NCBI GenBank assembly: GCA_002412715.1
Contig: DHVP01000031.1
Coordinates: forward strand, 95,407-159,406
Reading direction: 5' to 3'
DNA length: 64,000 nt
Source of the DNA: Deltaproteobacteria bacterium UBA5205
Lineage (GTDB): Bacteria; Desulfobacterota; Syntrophorhabdia; Syntrophorhabdales; Syntrophorhabdaceae
A program made the position numbers and the translations under genes. The notes beneath the pieces are model-generated. The model was not told where the DNA came from. It ran no database searches and saw only the letters and a program-made list of their open reading frames with translations. Every line of letters starts with the position of its first letter. Positions within the stretch are counted from its first letter, which is position 1. Below, piece after piece: positions 26,657 through 35,705 of this stretch.

Positions 26657-27040
26657 CTACCCCCTTAAATTGCTGTAGGAATCAGGCGGGTTCTCCACGG
26701 GCCCGGTCGTTTCCTCAGATTCAGCAACGGCTTGATCCTCGGCCGGCTTTTCCTCCCCGGGAATGTGGGCTTCATCAGGTCTGGCGTCCACTGCGGCCTC
26801 GCCATCACCTGACGCTTCGGTGGTATGAGGCTCATCCTCGCCGGAAGCTTCGCTTGTGTCCTGGCTCGGGTTATCGTCCAAGTCCTCTTCGAATGTCTGC
26901 TTTACATCGTCGGTCATGCTCTTGACTTGATGAAGGGCCTTTCCAAGAGACCGGGCAAGCTCGGGCAACTTTTTCGGTCCCACCACCAGCAACGCCACGA
27001 TCATGATAAGGATGAGTTCTGGGAGACCTATTCCAAACAT
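26657..27040 (-). CDS. tatA: TatA/TatB-type twin-arginine translocase protein
   Basis: A 127-residue protein with a single N-terminal helix (FGIGLPELILIMIVALLVVG) followed by the hinge PKKLPELARSLGKAL, the Tat A/B signature. The start MFGIG is TatA/TatB-like; the long acidic tail rich in Glu and Pro is more TatB-like, so the subtype is not settled. It heads the tatA-tatC-glmU-glmS run. Confidence 0.88.
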   Translation of the reverse strand: MFGIGLPELILIMIVALLVVGPKKLPELARSLGKALHQVKSMTDDVKQTFEEDLDDNPSQDTSEASGEDEPHTTEASGDGEAAVDARPDEAHIPGEEKPAEDQAVAESEETTGPVENPPDSYSNLRG

Positions 27041-27249
27041 TTGGCATAAAATATCATAAAAAGTACAGTCTTAAAAGAGAATTATACCAGCGCGGTCGCC
27101 CTGGATCATTGTTTTATGCCCTTTGACGGGGCTCGTGAAAGGCGCACCTTTATTGCGAATCAGGGCATTGACTTCATCATGGGCGTGTATTAGCCTGAAA
27201 CCATCAGTATTTGATTCGAGGTTAAATTCATCAAACGAAGGAGGCAGAC

Positions 27250-27624
27250 ATGGCGGAAAGACTTCAGGTATTCAAATGTGAAATTTGCGGAAACATTGTC
27301 GAAGTGCTCCATGGCGGAAAGGGAATGCTCGTGTGCTGTAATGAACCGATGAAGCTCCTCACGGAAAACACCGTCGATGCTTCCAGGGAAAAACACGTTC
27401 CCGTGATCGAAAAGACGGCCGACGGCGTCACGATAAAGGTTGGCAGCGTTGCCCATCCCATGGAGGAGAACCATTACATAGAATGGATCCAGGCGGTTAT
27501 TGACGGTACGGTGTATCGCCAGTTCCTGAAGCCGGGAGAGGCTCCGCAGGCGTTCTTTCCTGTCAAGGGAGATTCCGTGACGGCGCGGGAGTACTGCAAC
27601 ATGCACGGTCTCTGGAAGAGTTGA
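27250..27624 (+). CDS. dfx: Desulfoferrodoxin (superoxide reductase)
   Basis: A 124-residue two-iron protein reducing superoxide to peroxide without releasing oxygen. The N-terminal desulforedoxin-type site has CEICGN and a later CC pair. The catalytic site ligands follow: His in EKHVPVI, two His in SVAHPMEENHYIEW, and the final Cys and His in CNMHGLW. Strong GGAGG upstream of the ATG. It is 14 bp before the rubrerythrin gene. Confidence 0.96.
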   Translation: MAERLQVFKCEICGNIVEVLHGGKGMLVCCNEPMKLLTENTVDASREKHVPVIEKTADGVTIKVGSVAHPMEENHYIEWIQAVIDGTVYRQFLKPGEAPQAFFPVKGDSVTAREYCNMHGLWKS

Positions 27625-27637
27625 TGGGGAGAAAATC

Positions 27638-28213
27638 ATGAAAAACCTAAAGGGAACACAAACAGAAAAGAATCTCCTGGCGAGTTTTGCCGGCGAATCT
27701 CAGGCACGAATGAGGTACAACTATTTTTCATCTCAGGCAAAGAAAGAAGGTTTTGAGCAGATATCTTTCTTCTTTGCCGATACCGCAGATAACGAAAAGG
27801 AGCATGCAAAACGGTTCTTCAAGTTTTTGGAAGGCGGCGAGGTTGAAATAACCGCATCTTACCCTGCCGGCGTCATTGGAAATACGGCAGAAAACTTAAA
27901 GGCCGCCGCAGCCGGTGAAAACCTGGAACACACCGTCCTCTACCCGGAGGCAGCGAAGGTTGCTGACCAGGAAGGCTTTGAGGAGATTGCCGGGGTCTTT
28001 CGGGAGATAGCAAAGGTCGAAAAAGAGCATGAGAAACGTTACCTCGCCCTTCTCAGGAATGTTCAGGCGGGGGTGGTTTTCAAGCGGCCGTCTGCGACAA
28101 AGTGGCGCTGCAGGAATTGCGGCTATGTCCACGAAGGGCCCGAAGCACCCGAAGAGTGTCCTGCTTGTGCGCACCCCCGCGCGTACTACGAACTCCTGGC
28201 AGAGAATTACTGA
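27638..28213 (+). CDS. rbr: Rubrerythrin
   Basis: A 191-residue peroxide-reducing non-heme iron protein. An N-terminal four-helix diiron domain has the FAGESQARMRY and DNEKEHAKRFF motifs, and the second pair EIAKVEKEHEKRY. The C-terminal rubredoxin-like domain has CRNCGYVHEG and CPACAHP. Together with the upstream superoxide reductase it forms an oxygen-defence pair, the reductase producing peroxide that rubrerythrin removes. Confidence 0.96.
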   Translation: MKNLKGTQTEKNLLASFAGESQARMRYNYFSSQAKKEGFEQISFFFADTADNEKEHAKRFFKFLEGGEVEITASYPAGVIGNTAENLKAAAAGENLEHTVLYPEAAKVADQEGFEEIAGVFREIAKVEKEHEKRYLALLRNVQAGVVFKRPSATKWRCRNCGYVHEGPEAPEECPACAHPRAYYELLAENY

Positions 28214-28225
28214 TCCTGCGACCCT

Positions 28226-28277
28226 CGCGCACGGGCAAAAGACAAGACGTTCTTTTCTCCGTGCGCGCTTCTTTTTT
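28226..28277 (+). terminator. Probable terminator of the dfx-rbr transcript
   Basis: CGCGCACGG (28226-28234) pairs with CCGTGCGCG (28259-28267), loop of 24 bases, followed by a T-rich run CTTCTTTTTT. Confidence 0.65.
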
Positions 28278-28470
28278 CCTTTATTTTTCCTTGACATGCA
28301 TTATTTTCATCTGGTAGTTTTCTGTGAATTGAAACAAATCCAAAGGAATTAAGGAGATTTACGGCACAAACCCGGCGTTTTATGGTATTATTTTTTTGCC
28401 CGGCGCAAAAGACCACGTCTATGAACAGGTTTCCGGGCATGGATCACGGGATGGTCGTCAAAGAACGTGC

Positions 28471-29286
28471 ATGAAGATAGCTGGAATACAATTTGCCTGT
28501 TCCAAGGAGAAGGACAAGAATCTCAATACAGCGGCAAAGCTTCTCGGCGTTGCCCTCAGTGAAAAAGCAAAGATCATATGCTTTCAGGAGCTTTTCAATC
28601 GCTACTGGTTCCCCAAGGATCGCGATGAGGCCGCATTCGAACTAGCAGAGGATGCAGACGGCGAGACCGTCCGGTTCTTCAAGTCACAGCTCAAAGGAAC
28701 CGATGCGGTCATCATCCTTCCTATCTTCGAAAAGGTCAAAGACTCTTACTATAATTCAGCGGTCGTCATAGAAGGAGACAGGACGTTGGGGATTTACCGG
28801 AAACTTAACGTCACCGACATCCCGCTATGGGAGGAAAAGTTCTATTTCTCGCAAGGCAATACCGGCTTGCCCGTCTTCGATACAAGCCATGGCACGTTCG
28901 GGATACAGATGTCATGGGACAATTTCTTCCAGCAAGGGACACGAATCCTGACCCTCAAAGGGGCCGATGTCGTCTTTGCCCCGACCTCGTGCGCATTCAA
29001 GTCCCAGCACATCTGGCAAACCGTTATCTCCTCCAACGCGATAACGAACGGAGTCTACGTCATGCGCGTCAACAGGGCAGGCAGCGAGGAGGCACAGGAT
29101 TTTTACGGCATGAGCTTCTGCGTCAATCCCGAAGGAGAGCTTATCGGTGGACCCACGGGCCGCTCCGATACAGTGCTTCTCGCTGACGTCGACCTCGAGC
29201 GGCTGAAACTCATCCGGCGGGAATGGCCGATCCTGAAGGAAATAAAACCCGGATTGTACGGGGAAATTCTCGGGGAGAACCTGTGA
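28471..29286 (+). CDS. Nitrilase-superfamily (carbamoylputrescine amidase-like) protein with Ser in place of the catalytic Cys
   Basis: A 271-residue member of the carbon-nitrogen hydrolase superfamily, closest in pattern to N-carbamoylputrescine amidase (AguB). Two of the catalytic triad are visible: Glu in FQELFNRYWF and Lys in YRKLNV. The nucleophile position, normally Cys in a G-x-x-ICWDQWFPE motif, reads GIQMSWDNFFQQ: the Cys is Ser and the usual PE is QQ. The ATG at 28471 gives the canonical MKIAGIQFA start; there is no strong ribosome site. It heads the long plus-strand run with argS and lepB. It may be a pseudoenzyme or a Ser variant. Confidence 0.8.
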   Translation: MKIAGIQFACSKEKDKNLNTAAKLLGVALSEKAKIICFQELFNRYWFPKDRDEAAFELAEDADGETVRFFKSQLKGTDAVIILPIFEKVKDSYYNSAVVIEGDRTLGIYRKLNVTDIPLWEEKFYFSQGNTGLPVFDTSHGTFGIQMSWDNFFQQGTRILTLKGADVVFAPTSCAFKSQHIWQTVISSNAITNGVYVMRVNRAGSEEAQDFYGMSFCVNPEGELIGGPTGRSDTVLLADVDLERLKLIRREWPILKEIKPGLYGEILGENL

Positions 29287-29453
29287 GCGACGAACCCACC
29301 CTTTGCGTCGTCTGTGCCTGGCGCGAAGAATGTAAAAAGAAGTACCTTCATGGAAAAGAAGTATCCCTGCGATGCCCTGACTTCACGAAGGACCTTCAGA
29401 TCAATAAGGACAAAGCGGATGCTCAGACCCATAGCGGCAAAGATAATCAGTAA
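29283..29453 (+). CDS. Small Cys-rich protein, conserved-looking, unknown
   Basis: A 56-residue protein too short for most gene callers. Four Cys are arranged as CVVC, then AWREECK, then LRCPDF, suggesting a metal site. Its GTG start overlaps the nitrilase stop by four bases (GTGA) and its 3' end overlaps argS by 35 bases, so it appears to be translated in the operon. I have the impression of a small conserved protein found next to argS-type genes in related anaerobes, but cannot verify this. Confidence 0.7.
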   Translation: MSDEPTLCVVCAWREECKKKYLHGKEVSLRCPDFTKDLQINKDKADAQTHSGKDNQ

Positions 29454-31077
29454 AGTTGTAGAGGATGCACGCAAATCAGGTTCCCTGCCCGATGACATAC
29501 GGCTGAACTACATCATCGAGACGCCCCGCGAGGAGGGGTTCGGTGATTATTCCACGAACATCGCCTTCATCCTGGCCCCTCAGCTGAGAAAAAGACCCCT
29601 GGACATCGCCGCCATGCTCGTCGAACGGATGAAAGGCAGCGAGTATTGCGAATCCATTACCGTTGCAGGGGCTGGTTTCATCAACTTTTCCCTCAAAGAC
29701 AGCCTGTGGCAGCAACTCCTCAAGGATACGGCCTCCATGGGGATCAAAAGTCTTTATCCCAATACAGGAGGAGGCAAAAAGGTCCTCATTGAATTCGTGA
29801 GTGCGAACCCTACCGGCCCCCTACACATCGGTCACGGCAGAGGCGCGGCTGTCGGAGATGTGCTCTCCAACCTGCTTGAAAGAACGGGTCACGCCGTCGC
29901 CAAAGAATACTACATCAATGATGCGGGTCGGCAGATCAAGACACTCGGCCGATCCACTTTTTTGAGGCTCAAGGAGCTCAGGGGCGAGGCCGTTGAATAC
30001 CCCCCGGACCTTTACCAGGGAGACTATGTCCGCGACCTCGCGGGCAGGATCATCGACGAAGGAATACCTGTGCCGCCCGGCGACGAGGAGGCGATCAGCT
30101 TTCTCGCAGGCTATGCAAGCTCGTTTATAATGGACGGGATCAAAAACGATCTCGGTGAATTCGGCGTGAATTTCGATAATTTCTTTCTTGAGTCCTCGCT
30201 CTATGCCTCGGGTATCGTCGAGGAAACGCTGCAGATCCTCAAGGACCGCGAGATTGCCTATGAAAAAGACGGTGCTTTATGGTTCAGGACGGGCCTCTAC
30301 GAAAAGGACGAAGATAGGGTCCTTATCAAATCTGATGGAGAAAACACCTATTTCACATCGGATATCGCCTATCATCTCGATAAATTTAAACGTTCTTTCG
30401 ATGTGCTCGTCGATATATGGGGCTCCGATCATCACGGCTATATACCGCGGTTGAGCGCATCCGTTCAGGCACTGGGCAGAAACAAGGAGGATCTCAGATT
30501 TCTCCTCATCCAGTTCGTAACCCTCATCAAGGATGGCAAGCCCGTGGGCATGTCTACCCGTTCGGGTGAATTCACGACGTTGCGGGAGGTCATGGACGAG
30601 GTCGGCCGCGATGCCTGCCGCTTCTTCTTTCTCATGCGCAAGAGCGATGCCCATCTTGAGTTCGATCTCGATCTCGCGAAGAAAACATCCAATGAAAACC
30701 CCGTCTATTATGTGCAGTATGCACACGCAAGAATAGAAAGTATCTTCCGCAATGCACGCGAAGCCGGAGTCGATACGAACAATCTCTCCGATGCCGACTG
30801 TACCCTTCTGACCCTCAAGGAAGAGCTCGACCTGATACGATGGATAACCCGATACCACAGTGTCCTCGACGGCAGTGCAAGAAGCCTTGAGCCTCATCGC
30901 GTCACATTCTACCTCATCGAAATCGTCGGCCGTTTCCACAGCTACTACAACAAGACGAGGGTGCTGGGCAACGACATGGGGCTCACCCGTGCCCGCCTTC
31001 TGTTGTTGTCTGCGCTTCGCGACGTGATCAGGGACGGCCTCGATCTTGTCGGAGTCTCGGCTCCGGAGAAGATGTAA
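29419..31077 (+). CDS. argS: Arginyl-tRNA synthetase
   Basis: A 552-residue class I synthetase. The HIGH-type motif is PTGPLHIGHGRG near residue 120, followed by the KMSKS-equivalent GMSTRSGEF (the degenerate form usual in ArgRS). The C-terminal DALR domain contains YVQYAHARI and the N-terminal additional domain is present. The ATG at 29419 with an AAGGA eight bases upstream was chosen; it overlaps the small Cys protein gene by 35 bases. Length fits the family. Confidence 0.96.
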   Translation: MLRPIAAKIISKVVEDARKSGSLPDDIRLNYIIETPREEGFGDYSTNIAFILAPQLRKRPLDIAAMLVERMKGSEYCESITVAGAGFINFSLKDSLWQQLLKDTASMGIKSLYPNTGGGKKVLIEFVSANPTGPLHIGHGRGAAVGDVLSNLLERTGHAVAKEYYINDAGRQIKTLGRSTFLRLKELRGEAVEYPPDLYQGDYVRDLAGRIIDEGIPVPPGDEEAISFLAGYASSFIMDGIKNDLGEFGVNFDNFFLESSLYASGIVEETLQILKDREIAYEKDGALWFRTGLYEKDEDRVLIKSDGENTYFTSDIAYHLDKFKRSFDVLVDIWGSDHHGYIPRLSASVQALGRNKEDLRFLLIQFVTLIKDGKPVGMSTRSGEFTTLREVMDEVGRDACRFFFLMRKSDAHLEFDLDLAKKTSNENPVYYVQYAHARIESIFRNAREAGVDTNNLSDADCTLLTLKEELDLIRWITRYHSVLDGSARSLEPHRVTFYLIEIVGRFHSYYNKTRVLGNDMGLTRARLLLLSALRDVIRDGLDLVGVSAPEKM

Positions 31078-31138
31078 AAACAACCGCCTGGCGCGCCCGT
31101 TCACCCCGGCAGCTCCGGGAACATGTAAAGGAGTATTA

Positions 31139-31771
31139 ATGGAGAGAAGAAAGAGCAAAACCAGGGAATATATTGAATCCATCGTGATTGCCGCCCTCAT
31201 AGCACTTGTTGTGAGGAGTTTCGTGATTCAGGCGTACAAAATTCCTTCGGGGTCCATGGAGCCGACATTGCTCGTTGGTGACCATCTGCTCGTCAACAGG
31301 ATGAGCTACGTCGTCAAGATGCCCATTGTCGACACCGTTCTTTTCTCCACCGGAAAGCCGCAGCGGGGGGATATTATCGTTTTTCGCTACCCCGAAGACC
31401 CGAGCAAAGACTACATAAAACGCGTCATAGCTACCGAGGGAGAATCGGTGGAGATCAAAAACAAGGCCGTCTTCATCAATGGAAGGAAAATAAACGATAC
31501 CTGGGGGCATTTCAGACCCGACAGCTTCACGTCCCGCGGCCTGCTACCCTTCATCGATAAGGACAATATTCCTCCCATAACGGTACCGAAGGACAGCTAT
31601 TTTGTGATGGGCGACAATCGTGACAACAGCCTCGACAGCCGCTACTGGGGTTTTGTGCAAAAACAGCACCTCGTAGGCAAGGCGTTGATCATCTATTTTT
31701 CATGGGACAGCAACGCGATGAAGGCACTTCAATACGTTCGATGGTCTCGCGTAGGCTGGCTCATAAAATAG
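31139..31771 (+). CDS. lepB: Signal peptidase I
   Basis: A 210-residue membrane protease that removes signal peptides. One N-terminal helix (about 10-32) is followed by the Ser motif KIPSGSMEPTLLVGDHLLVN (catalytic Ser in SGSM) and the Lys motif DYIKRVIA, then the conserved GDNRDNSLDSRYWG. The ATG at 31139 follows AAGGAG closely. It sits between argS and the TPR gene. Confidence 0.95.
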   Translation: MERRKSKTREYIESIVIAALIALVVRSFVIQAYKIPSGSMEPTLLVGDHLLVNRMSYVVKMPIVDTVLFSTGKPQRGDIIVFRYPEDPSKDYIKRVIATEGESVEIKNKAVFINGRKINDTWGHFRPDSFTSRGLLPFIDKDNIPPITVPKDSYFVMGDNRDNSLDSRYWGFVQKQHLVGKALIIYFSWDSNAMKALQYVRWSRVGWLIK

Positions 31772-31812
31772 GCCGTCCATGCCATCCTATGATTAGATTT
31801 CCCGAGAATTCT

Positions 31813-33492
31813 ATGTTATTATTGAAGGTAATGAGACTACCGGTACTAGTGTTTTGGCTCCTTCTTCTATCTTTCACGCAGCTTCACGCCGCCGGTTCTA
31901 ACAATTCCGTGTACTTCTATCTTCGGGGATATTTGAGTGAGACCCGGGGAAGCTATGACGCTGCCCTGGAATATTACGGCAGGGCCCTGAAGGACAACCC
32001 AGGTTCTTCCGAGATCAGGACCTCACTCGCGTCGCTCTACATTAAAAAAGGCGACATCGCAAAAGCGGAAGAATTTCTCAATTCGTCAATAGCCTTGGAC
32101 CCGAAAAACCGGATAGCTCTTATGTTCCTCGCCGGAATCCATGCATCAAGAGGCGTTACATACAAGGCAAAGGCGCTCTATGAAAAGATCATAGAACTCA
32201 ACCCCGAGGACACCGAGGCGTACATGTACCTCGGGGGCGTCTACATCGGGGAGAAGAAATATAATGACGCCATATCCGTGTACGAGAAAGTACTGACCTA
32301 CGACGATGATAATATTATCGCCCTTTACTATATCGGTCGGCTTCACGGAGAAGCAAAGAACTTTGACAAGGCCAAGGCTTATCTAACGAAGGCCCTGGAA
32401 ATCAAGCCGAATTTCACCCCTGCCCTTCTTGACCTTGCAACTATCTACGAAATCGAGGGCGATCTGCCGAAAGCCGTTGAGCATTATCAAACAGTGATCG
32501 CTCTCGATCCCAACGATAAGAAGGCGCGTTCGCGACTTGCCACCATTTTTATCAGGCAAAAGGAATACGACAAGGCGATAGGGAAGTTCGAAGAATTGTC
32601 CGACCTCGACCACCAGGACCTCTCGTTGAGAATCCGCATCGGCCTTCTTCACTATGAAAAAGGCCGCTACGACGATGCAATCAAGGAGTTTAACCTCGTC
32701 CTCGCAAGCAAACCAGACAACTACGCCGTCAGGATATATCTGGCGATGTCGTGGCGCGAAAAGGGAGATGTCCGGAAGGCCCTTGAAGAGCTCAACAAGA
32801 TCGATCCGAAATCGGAAGAATTTCTCACCGCGCTCAAGCAGATGACCATGATCTACATCAAGTCGGGAACGGTTGATGAAGGGATCAAGACAATATCCGG
32901 GTACCTGCCTGAGATAGAGAAGAAACCGGACCTCTACATCCTGCTTTCCATGTTGTACGAAGAAAAGAACGATTATGCCGGCGGCATCGCCGCCCTTGAA
33001 GAGGCCCGCAAGATCGAGCCCGATAACCTCGAAGTTCTTTACCAGATTGGCATGCTCCACGAAAGAAAAGGCGAGCAAGGCAAGGCGCTGGCCATCATGC
33101 AAGACGTCCTCGTGGTTGATCCCGAGTACCCCAACGCCCTCAATTTCGTCGGCTATTCCCTTGCGGAGAAGGGCATCCGGCTCGACGAAGCAGAAACTAT
33201 GATCAGAAAGGCGCTGGCCAAGCGTCCTGATGACGGATACATTATCGACAGCCTCGGTTGGGTCTTTTACAAGAAAGGTGACTTCAATGCCGCCCTTGAG
33301 GAAATACAAAGGGCCAGTAACCTCATGCCTGAGGACCCTACCATCCATGAACACCTGGGCGATATTTACTCGGCCCTGAAGGATTACAACAAGGCCCTCC
33401 TCCATTACGAAAAGTCGGTAACCCTCGAAAAGGATCCCTCCAGGAAGAATTCCGTCGAACAGAAGCTCAAAATGATCAAAGAGAAGAAGTGA
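31813..33492 (+). CDS. TPR-repeat protein, exported
   Basis: A 559-residue protein with a signal peptide (about 7-30) and about twelve tetratricopeptide repeats filling the rest, for example ALEYYGRALKDNPGSSEIR and AKAYLTKALEIKPNFTPALL, with typical W/L/G/Y/A/F/A/P spacing. Tandem TPRs make a superhelical scaffold for protein binding, here probably in the periplasm. The ATG at 31813 has no strong ribosome site; an ATG at 31831 is an alternative. The stop overlaps the next gene's ATG by one base. Confidence 0.88.
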   Translation: MLLLKVMRLPVLVFWLLLLSFTQLHAAGSNNSVYFYLRGYLSETRGSYDAALEYYGRALKDNPGSSEIRTSLASLYIKKGDIAKAEEFLNSSIALDPKNRIALMFLAGIHASRGVTYKAKALYEKIIELNPEDTEAYMYLGGVYIGEKKYNDAISVYEKVLTYDDDNIIALYYIGRLHGEAKNFDKAKAYLTKALEIKPNFTPALLDLATIYEIEGDLPKAVEHYQTVIALDPNDKKARSRLATIFIRQKEYDKAIGKFEELSDLDHQDLSLRIRIGLLHYEKGRYDDAIKEFNLVLASKPDNYAVRIYLAMSWREKGDVRKALEELNKIDPKSEEFLTALKQMTMIYIKSGTVDEGIKTISGYLPEIEKKPDLYILLSMLYEEKNDYAGGIAALEEARKIEPDNLEVLYQIGMLHERKGEQGKALAIMQDVLVVDPEYPNALNFVGYSLAEKGIRLDEAETMIRKALAKRPDDGYIIDSLGWVFYKKGDFNAALEEIQRASNLMPEDPTIHEHLGDIYSALKDYNKALLHYEKSVTLEKDPSRKNSVEQKLKMIKEKK

Positions 33493-34052
33493 TGAAAAGG
33501 GCGGTTCTCCTTCTTATCGCTCTGCCCTTCCTGTTTCTTGGGTGTTCACATATGGCCGGAAAACCCGTGTCCATCTCCTGGCCCGCGCAGTTCGACAACC
33601 TCGAGGCCATGTGCGAGATCGACGTCCAACTCAAGACAGAGAGATACAACGGAGACATGTCTCTGAAGGTCTCCTATCCTCACAGGCTTTTCCTTGAGGT
33701 CTACGGGCCGTTCGGCAACACCATCCTCTCCGTGAACCGATCTGATGATCATTTTTCCATGCGAATGGACGACGAAGAACTTACCGACGAAAATGACTTT
33801 TACCGGCTTTTCCGCATACGTATAAACGATATCATCGAAGACCTGACGCTTAAGGGGCCAATTGAAACCCAAGGGCGCGCCGCAGTGAGGCAGCGCCAGG
33901 ACTATACCGTTTATTATTACCTGAACGATACCGAAAACAGGATCTGCTGGAAGGTACGTGAAGGAGACTTCTGTATCACGTTCCTTGAGGTCAATTTCTC
34001 CCGGGAGAAACCAATTGCAAAAAGTGATAGCGGGAGGGAGCGACTCCTATGA
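33492..34052 (+). CDS. Lipoprotein, unknown (LolB-like appearance)
   Basis: A 186-residue lipoprotein: signal peptide with lipobox LFLGC (Cys about 18). The mature part is beta-rich with strands such as IDVQLKTERYNGDMSLKVSY and a GPFGNTILSVNR segment reminiscent of LolB-like or DUF4292-type outer-membrane lipoproteins, though the diagnostic loop is missing. The ATG overlaps the stop of the TPR gene (TGATG) and the 3' end overlaps the DUF362 gene by 38 bases, so the three are one translation block. Confidence 0.7.
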   Translation: MKRAVLLLIALPFLFLGCSHMAGKPVSISWPAQFDNLEAMCEIDVQLKTERYNGDMSLKVSYPHRLFLEVYGPFGNTILSVNRSDDHFSMRMDDEELTDENDFYRLFRIRINDIIEDLTLKGPIETQGRAAVRQRQDYTVYYYLNDTENRICWKVREGDFCITFLEVNFSREKPIAKSDSGRERLL

Positions 34053-35076
34053 TACGAATGCGCTAAAGCATTTTTTCGAAGAAGGTTTTCACCGGATCGG
34101 CCTTGAAGTCTCAGGACGCTCGATTCTTATCAAACCGAACCTTCTGACCGGCAGGGCCCCCGAAAAGGCAGTTACGACCCATCCCATTTTCCTGAAAGCC
34201 CTTATTGAAATCCTAAAAGACAGCTCATGCGCCGTCTTCCTGGGAGACAGTCCCGGATACGAATCCTTGGAACGTGTCCTGAAAAACGGGGGTTACCTGG
34301 AGATGCTCCGCAGCCTGGGTGTGTGTATAACGCCGTTCACGGAGGAAATCGTCAAACGTGCCGACGGCATATCTCCCTACAAAGAATTCCTTTTCGGTGA
34401 GGACCCGGCCCGATATGATCTCGTCATCAACGCCCCCAAGTTGAAGACCCACGGCATGATGGGTATGACCCTTGGGGCCAAGAATACCTTTGGATTCATT
34501 CGCGGGTTTGCCAAGGGACGATGGCACCTTCGGGCCGGCAGAGACAGAGACCTTTTCGCCTCGATTATTGTAGACATTCATCGTATCGTTTCCCCGACGG
34601 TGACCGTTCTTGACGGTGTTCTCGGAATGTGTGGTGACGGGCCATCGAACGGCACCCCGGTCATGTGCGGCATGCTCGCCCTTTCCCGCAGCGCCTTCGC
34701 TCTCGATGCCTTTGTGGAAGCGCATCTGTGCCCCCGCGCAACTCTTCCCGTTACATCCTGTGCCAGACGTCATGGGTTTCTGGACCACTACGAGGTCATC
34801 GATGTCGGCATCCCCTCTCCTGTCACATTTCTTATGCCTCAAGCCTGCGACACCGACTGGAGTCTCCCGGCACCGGTCAAGAAACTCCTCCGAAATATCT
34901 TCCTGAAGAAACCCAGGATCTCCCGCGGGACTTGCCAGCTCTGCGGCGTGTGCGGTACCGTCTGTCCCGCCGATGCCATACATTTACAGAACGATACAAT
35001 GGCTTTCGACTACGCTAAGTGCATCAGATGCTATTGCTGCCAGGAAATGTGCCCTCATGGCGCAATAAAGGTGTGA
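34015..35076 (+). CDS. DUF362 protein with C-terminal 4Fe-4S ferredoxin domains
   Basis: A 353-residue protein. The N-terminal region (about 1-290) matches DUF362: RSILIKPNLL, THPIFLKALIEIL and INAPKLKTHGMMGMTLGAKN are typical. The C-terminus has two CxxCxxCxxxC ferredoxin sets, CQLCGVCGTVCPADAI and CIRCYCCQEMCPHGAI. The family probably takes part in Fe-S redox or metal-cofactor chemistry, but no member reaction is assigned. The start is TTG, with GGGAG seven bases upstream. It closes the plus-strand run; a terminator follows. Confidence 0.88.
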   Translation: MQKVIAGGSDSYDTNALKHFFEEGFHRIGLEVSGRSILIKPNLLTGRAPEKAVTTHPIFLKALIEILKDSSCAVFLGDSPGYESLERVLKNGGYLEMLRSLGVCITPFTEEIVKRADGISPYKEFLFGEDPARYDLVINAPKLKTHGMMGMTLGAKNTFGFIRGFAKGRWHLRAGRDRDLFASIIVDIHRIVSPTVTVLDGVLGMCGDGPSNGTPVMCGMLALSRSAFALDAFVEAHLCPRATLPVTSCARRHGFLDHYEVIDVGIPSPVTFLMPQACDTDWSLPAPVKKLLRNIFLKKPRISRGTCQLCGVCGTVCPADAIHLQNDTMAFDYAKCIRCYCCQEMCPHGAIKV

Positions 35077-35115
35077 AAAATGTCCGGAGGTCAAGAGCCT
35101 GGATCAGATGTCCAT

Positions 35116-35150
35116 AAAAAAAGACAGGAGCTTCGGCTCCTGTCTTTTCC
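35116..35150. terminator. Bidirectional terminator between the DUF362 and hsp20 genes
   Basis: GACAGGAGC (35123-35131), a TTCG loop, and GCTCCTGTC (35136-35144), flanked by A-run before and T-run after, so it can end transcripts from both sides. Confidence 0.88.
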
Positions 35151-35176
35151 TTTTCCTGAATTCCCAATTCCTGCTT

Positions 35177-35671
35177 TTATTTCCCCGTAACCGGTATCTT
35201 TTTCTCCTCTTTGAGGGCTTTTTCCGTTTTGGGGATGACTATGGAGAGAACGCCTTTCTTGTAACTCGCTCTGGCACCATCGACATTCACCTCAACGGGA
35301 AGCGCGATGGATCTGTTGAAGAACCCGTAGACGCGCTCAGTTCGATGGTAGCTGCCGCCTTCTTCTATTGTTTCCTCCTTCTTCTCGCCCCGGATCGTAA
35401 GCGAGTCCCTGGTGAGCGCCACATCGATGTCCTTCTCATCCATGCCGGGCAACTCGACGGTCACCTTCATCTCTTGGCCGCTGTCGGCAACATCGATGTG
35501 GGGATGAAACATCGATATTGTCGTCACCGGGAGGCCCGGATCGAATCCCCCGAGAAAAGTCTCGAATATCCTGTCTATGTCGTTGCGCAACGACAGAAGA
35601 GGATTCACCTCCGGAAGCCGGGCAAGGTCCTTGGTCTTCTTTGCTTGCGGTGTAATTCTTCTTGTCGTCAT
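35177..35671 (-). CDS. Small heat-shock protein Hsp20 (third of three)
   Basis: A 164-residue alpha-crystallin-domain chaperone that holds unfolding proteins. The domain runs from HPHIDVADSGQEMKVTVELP to GVLSIVIPK, followed by a Lys-rich tail; the usual C-terminal I-x-I motif reads IPV. The ATG at 35671 has GGAGGTG upstream. Last of three tandem hsp20 genes. Confidence 0.94.
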   Translation of the reverse strand: MTTRRITPQAKKTKDLARLPEVNPLLSLRNDIDRIFETFLGGFDPGLPVTTISMFHPHIDVADSGQEMKVTVELPGMDEKDIDVALTRDSLTIRGEKKEETIEEGGSYHRTERVYGFFNRSIALPVEVNVDGARASYKKGVLSIVIPKTEKALKEEKKIPVTGK

Positions 35672-35705
35672 ATCCACACCTCCATGTTCTATCAGCCTAT
35701 CGACT

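Noticed and set aside
28390..28470. Longer nitrilase start at the TTG near 28396
   Set aside because: The extra residues are not family-like, and the ATG at 28471 gives the canonical N-terminus.
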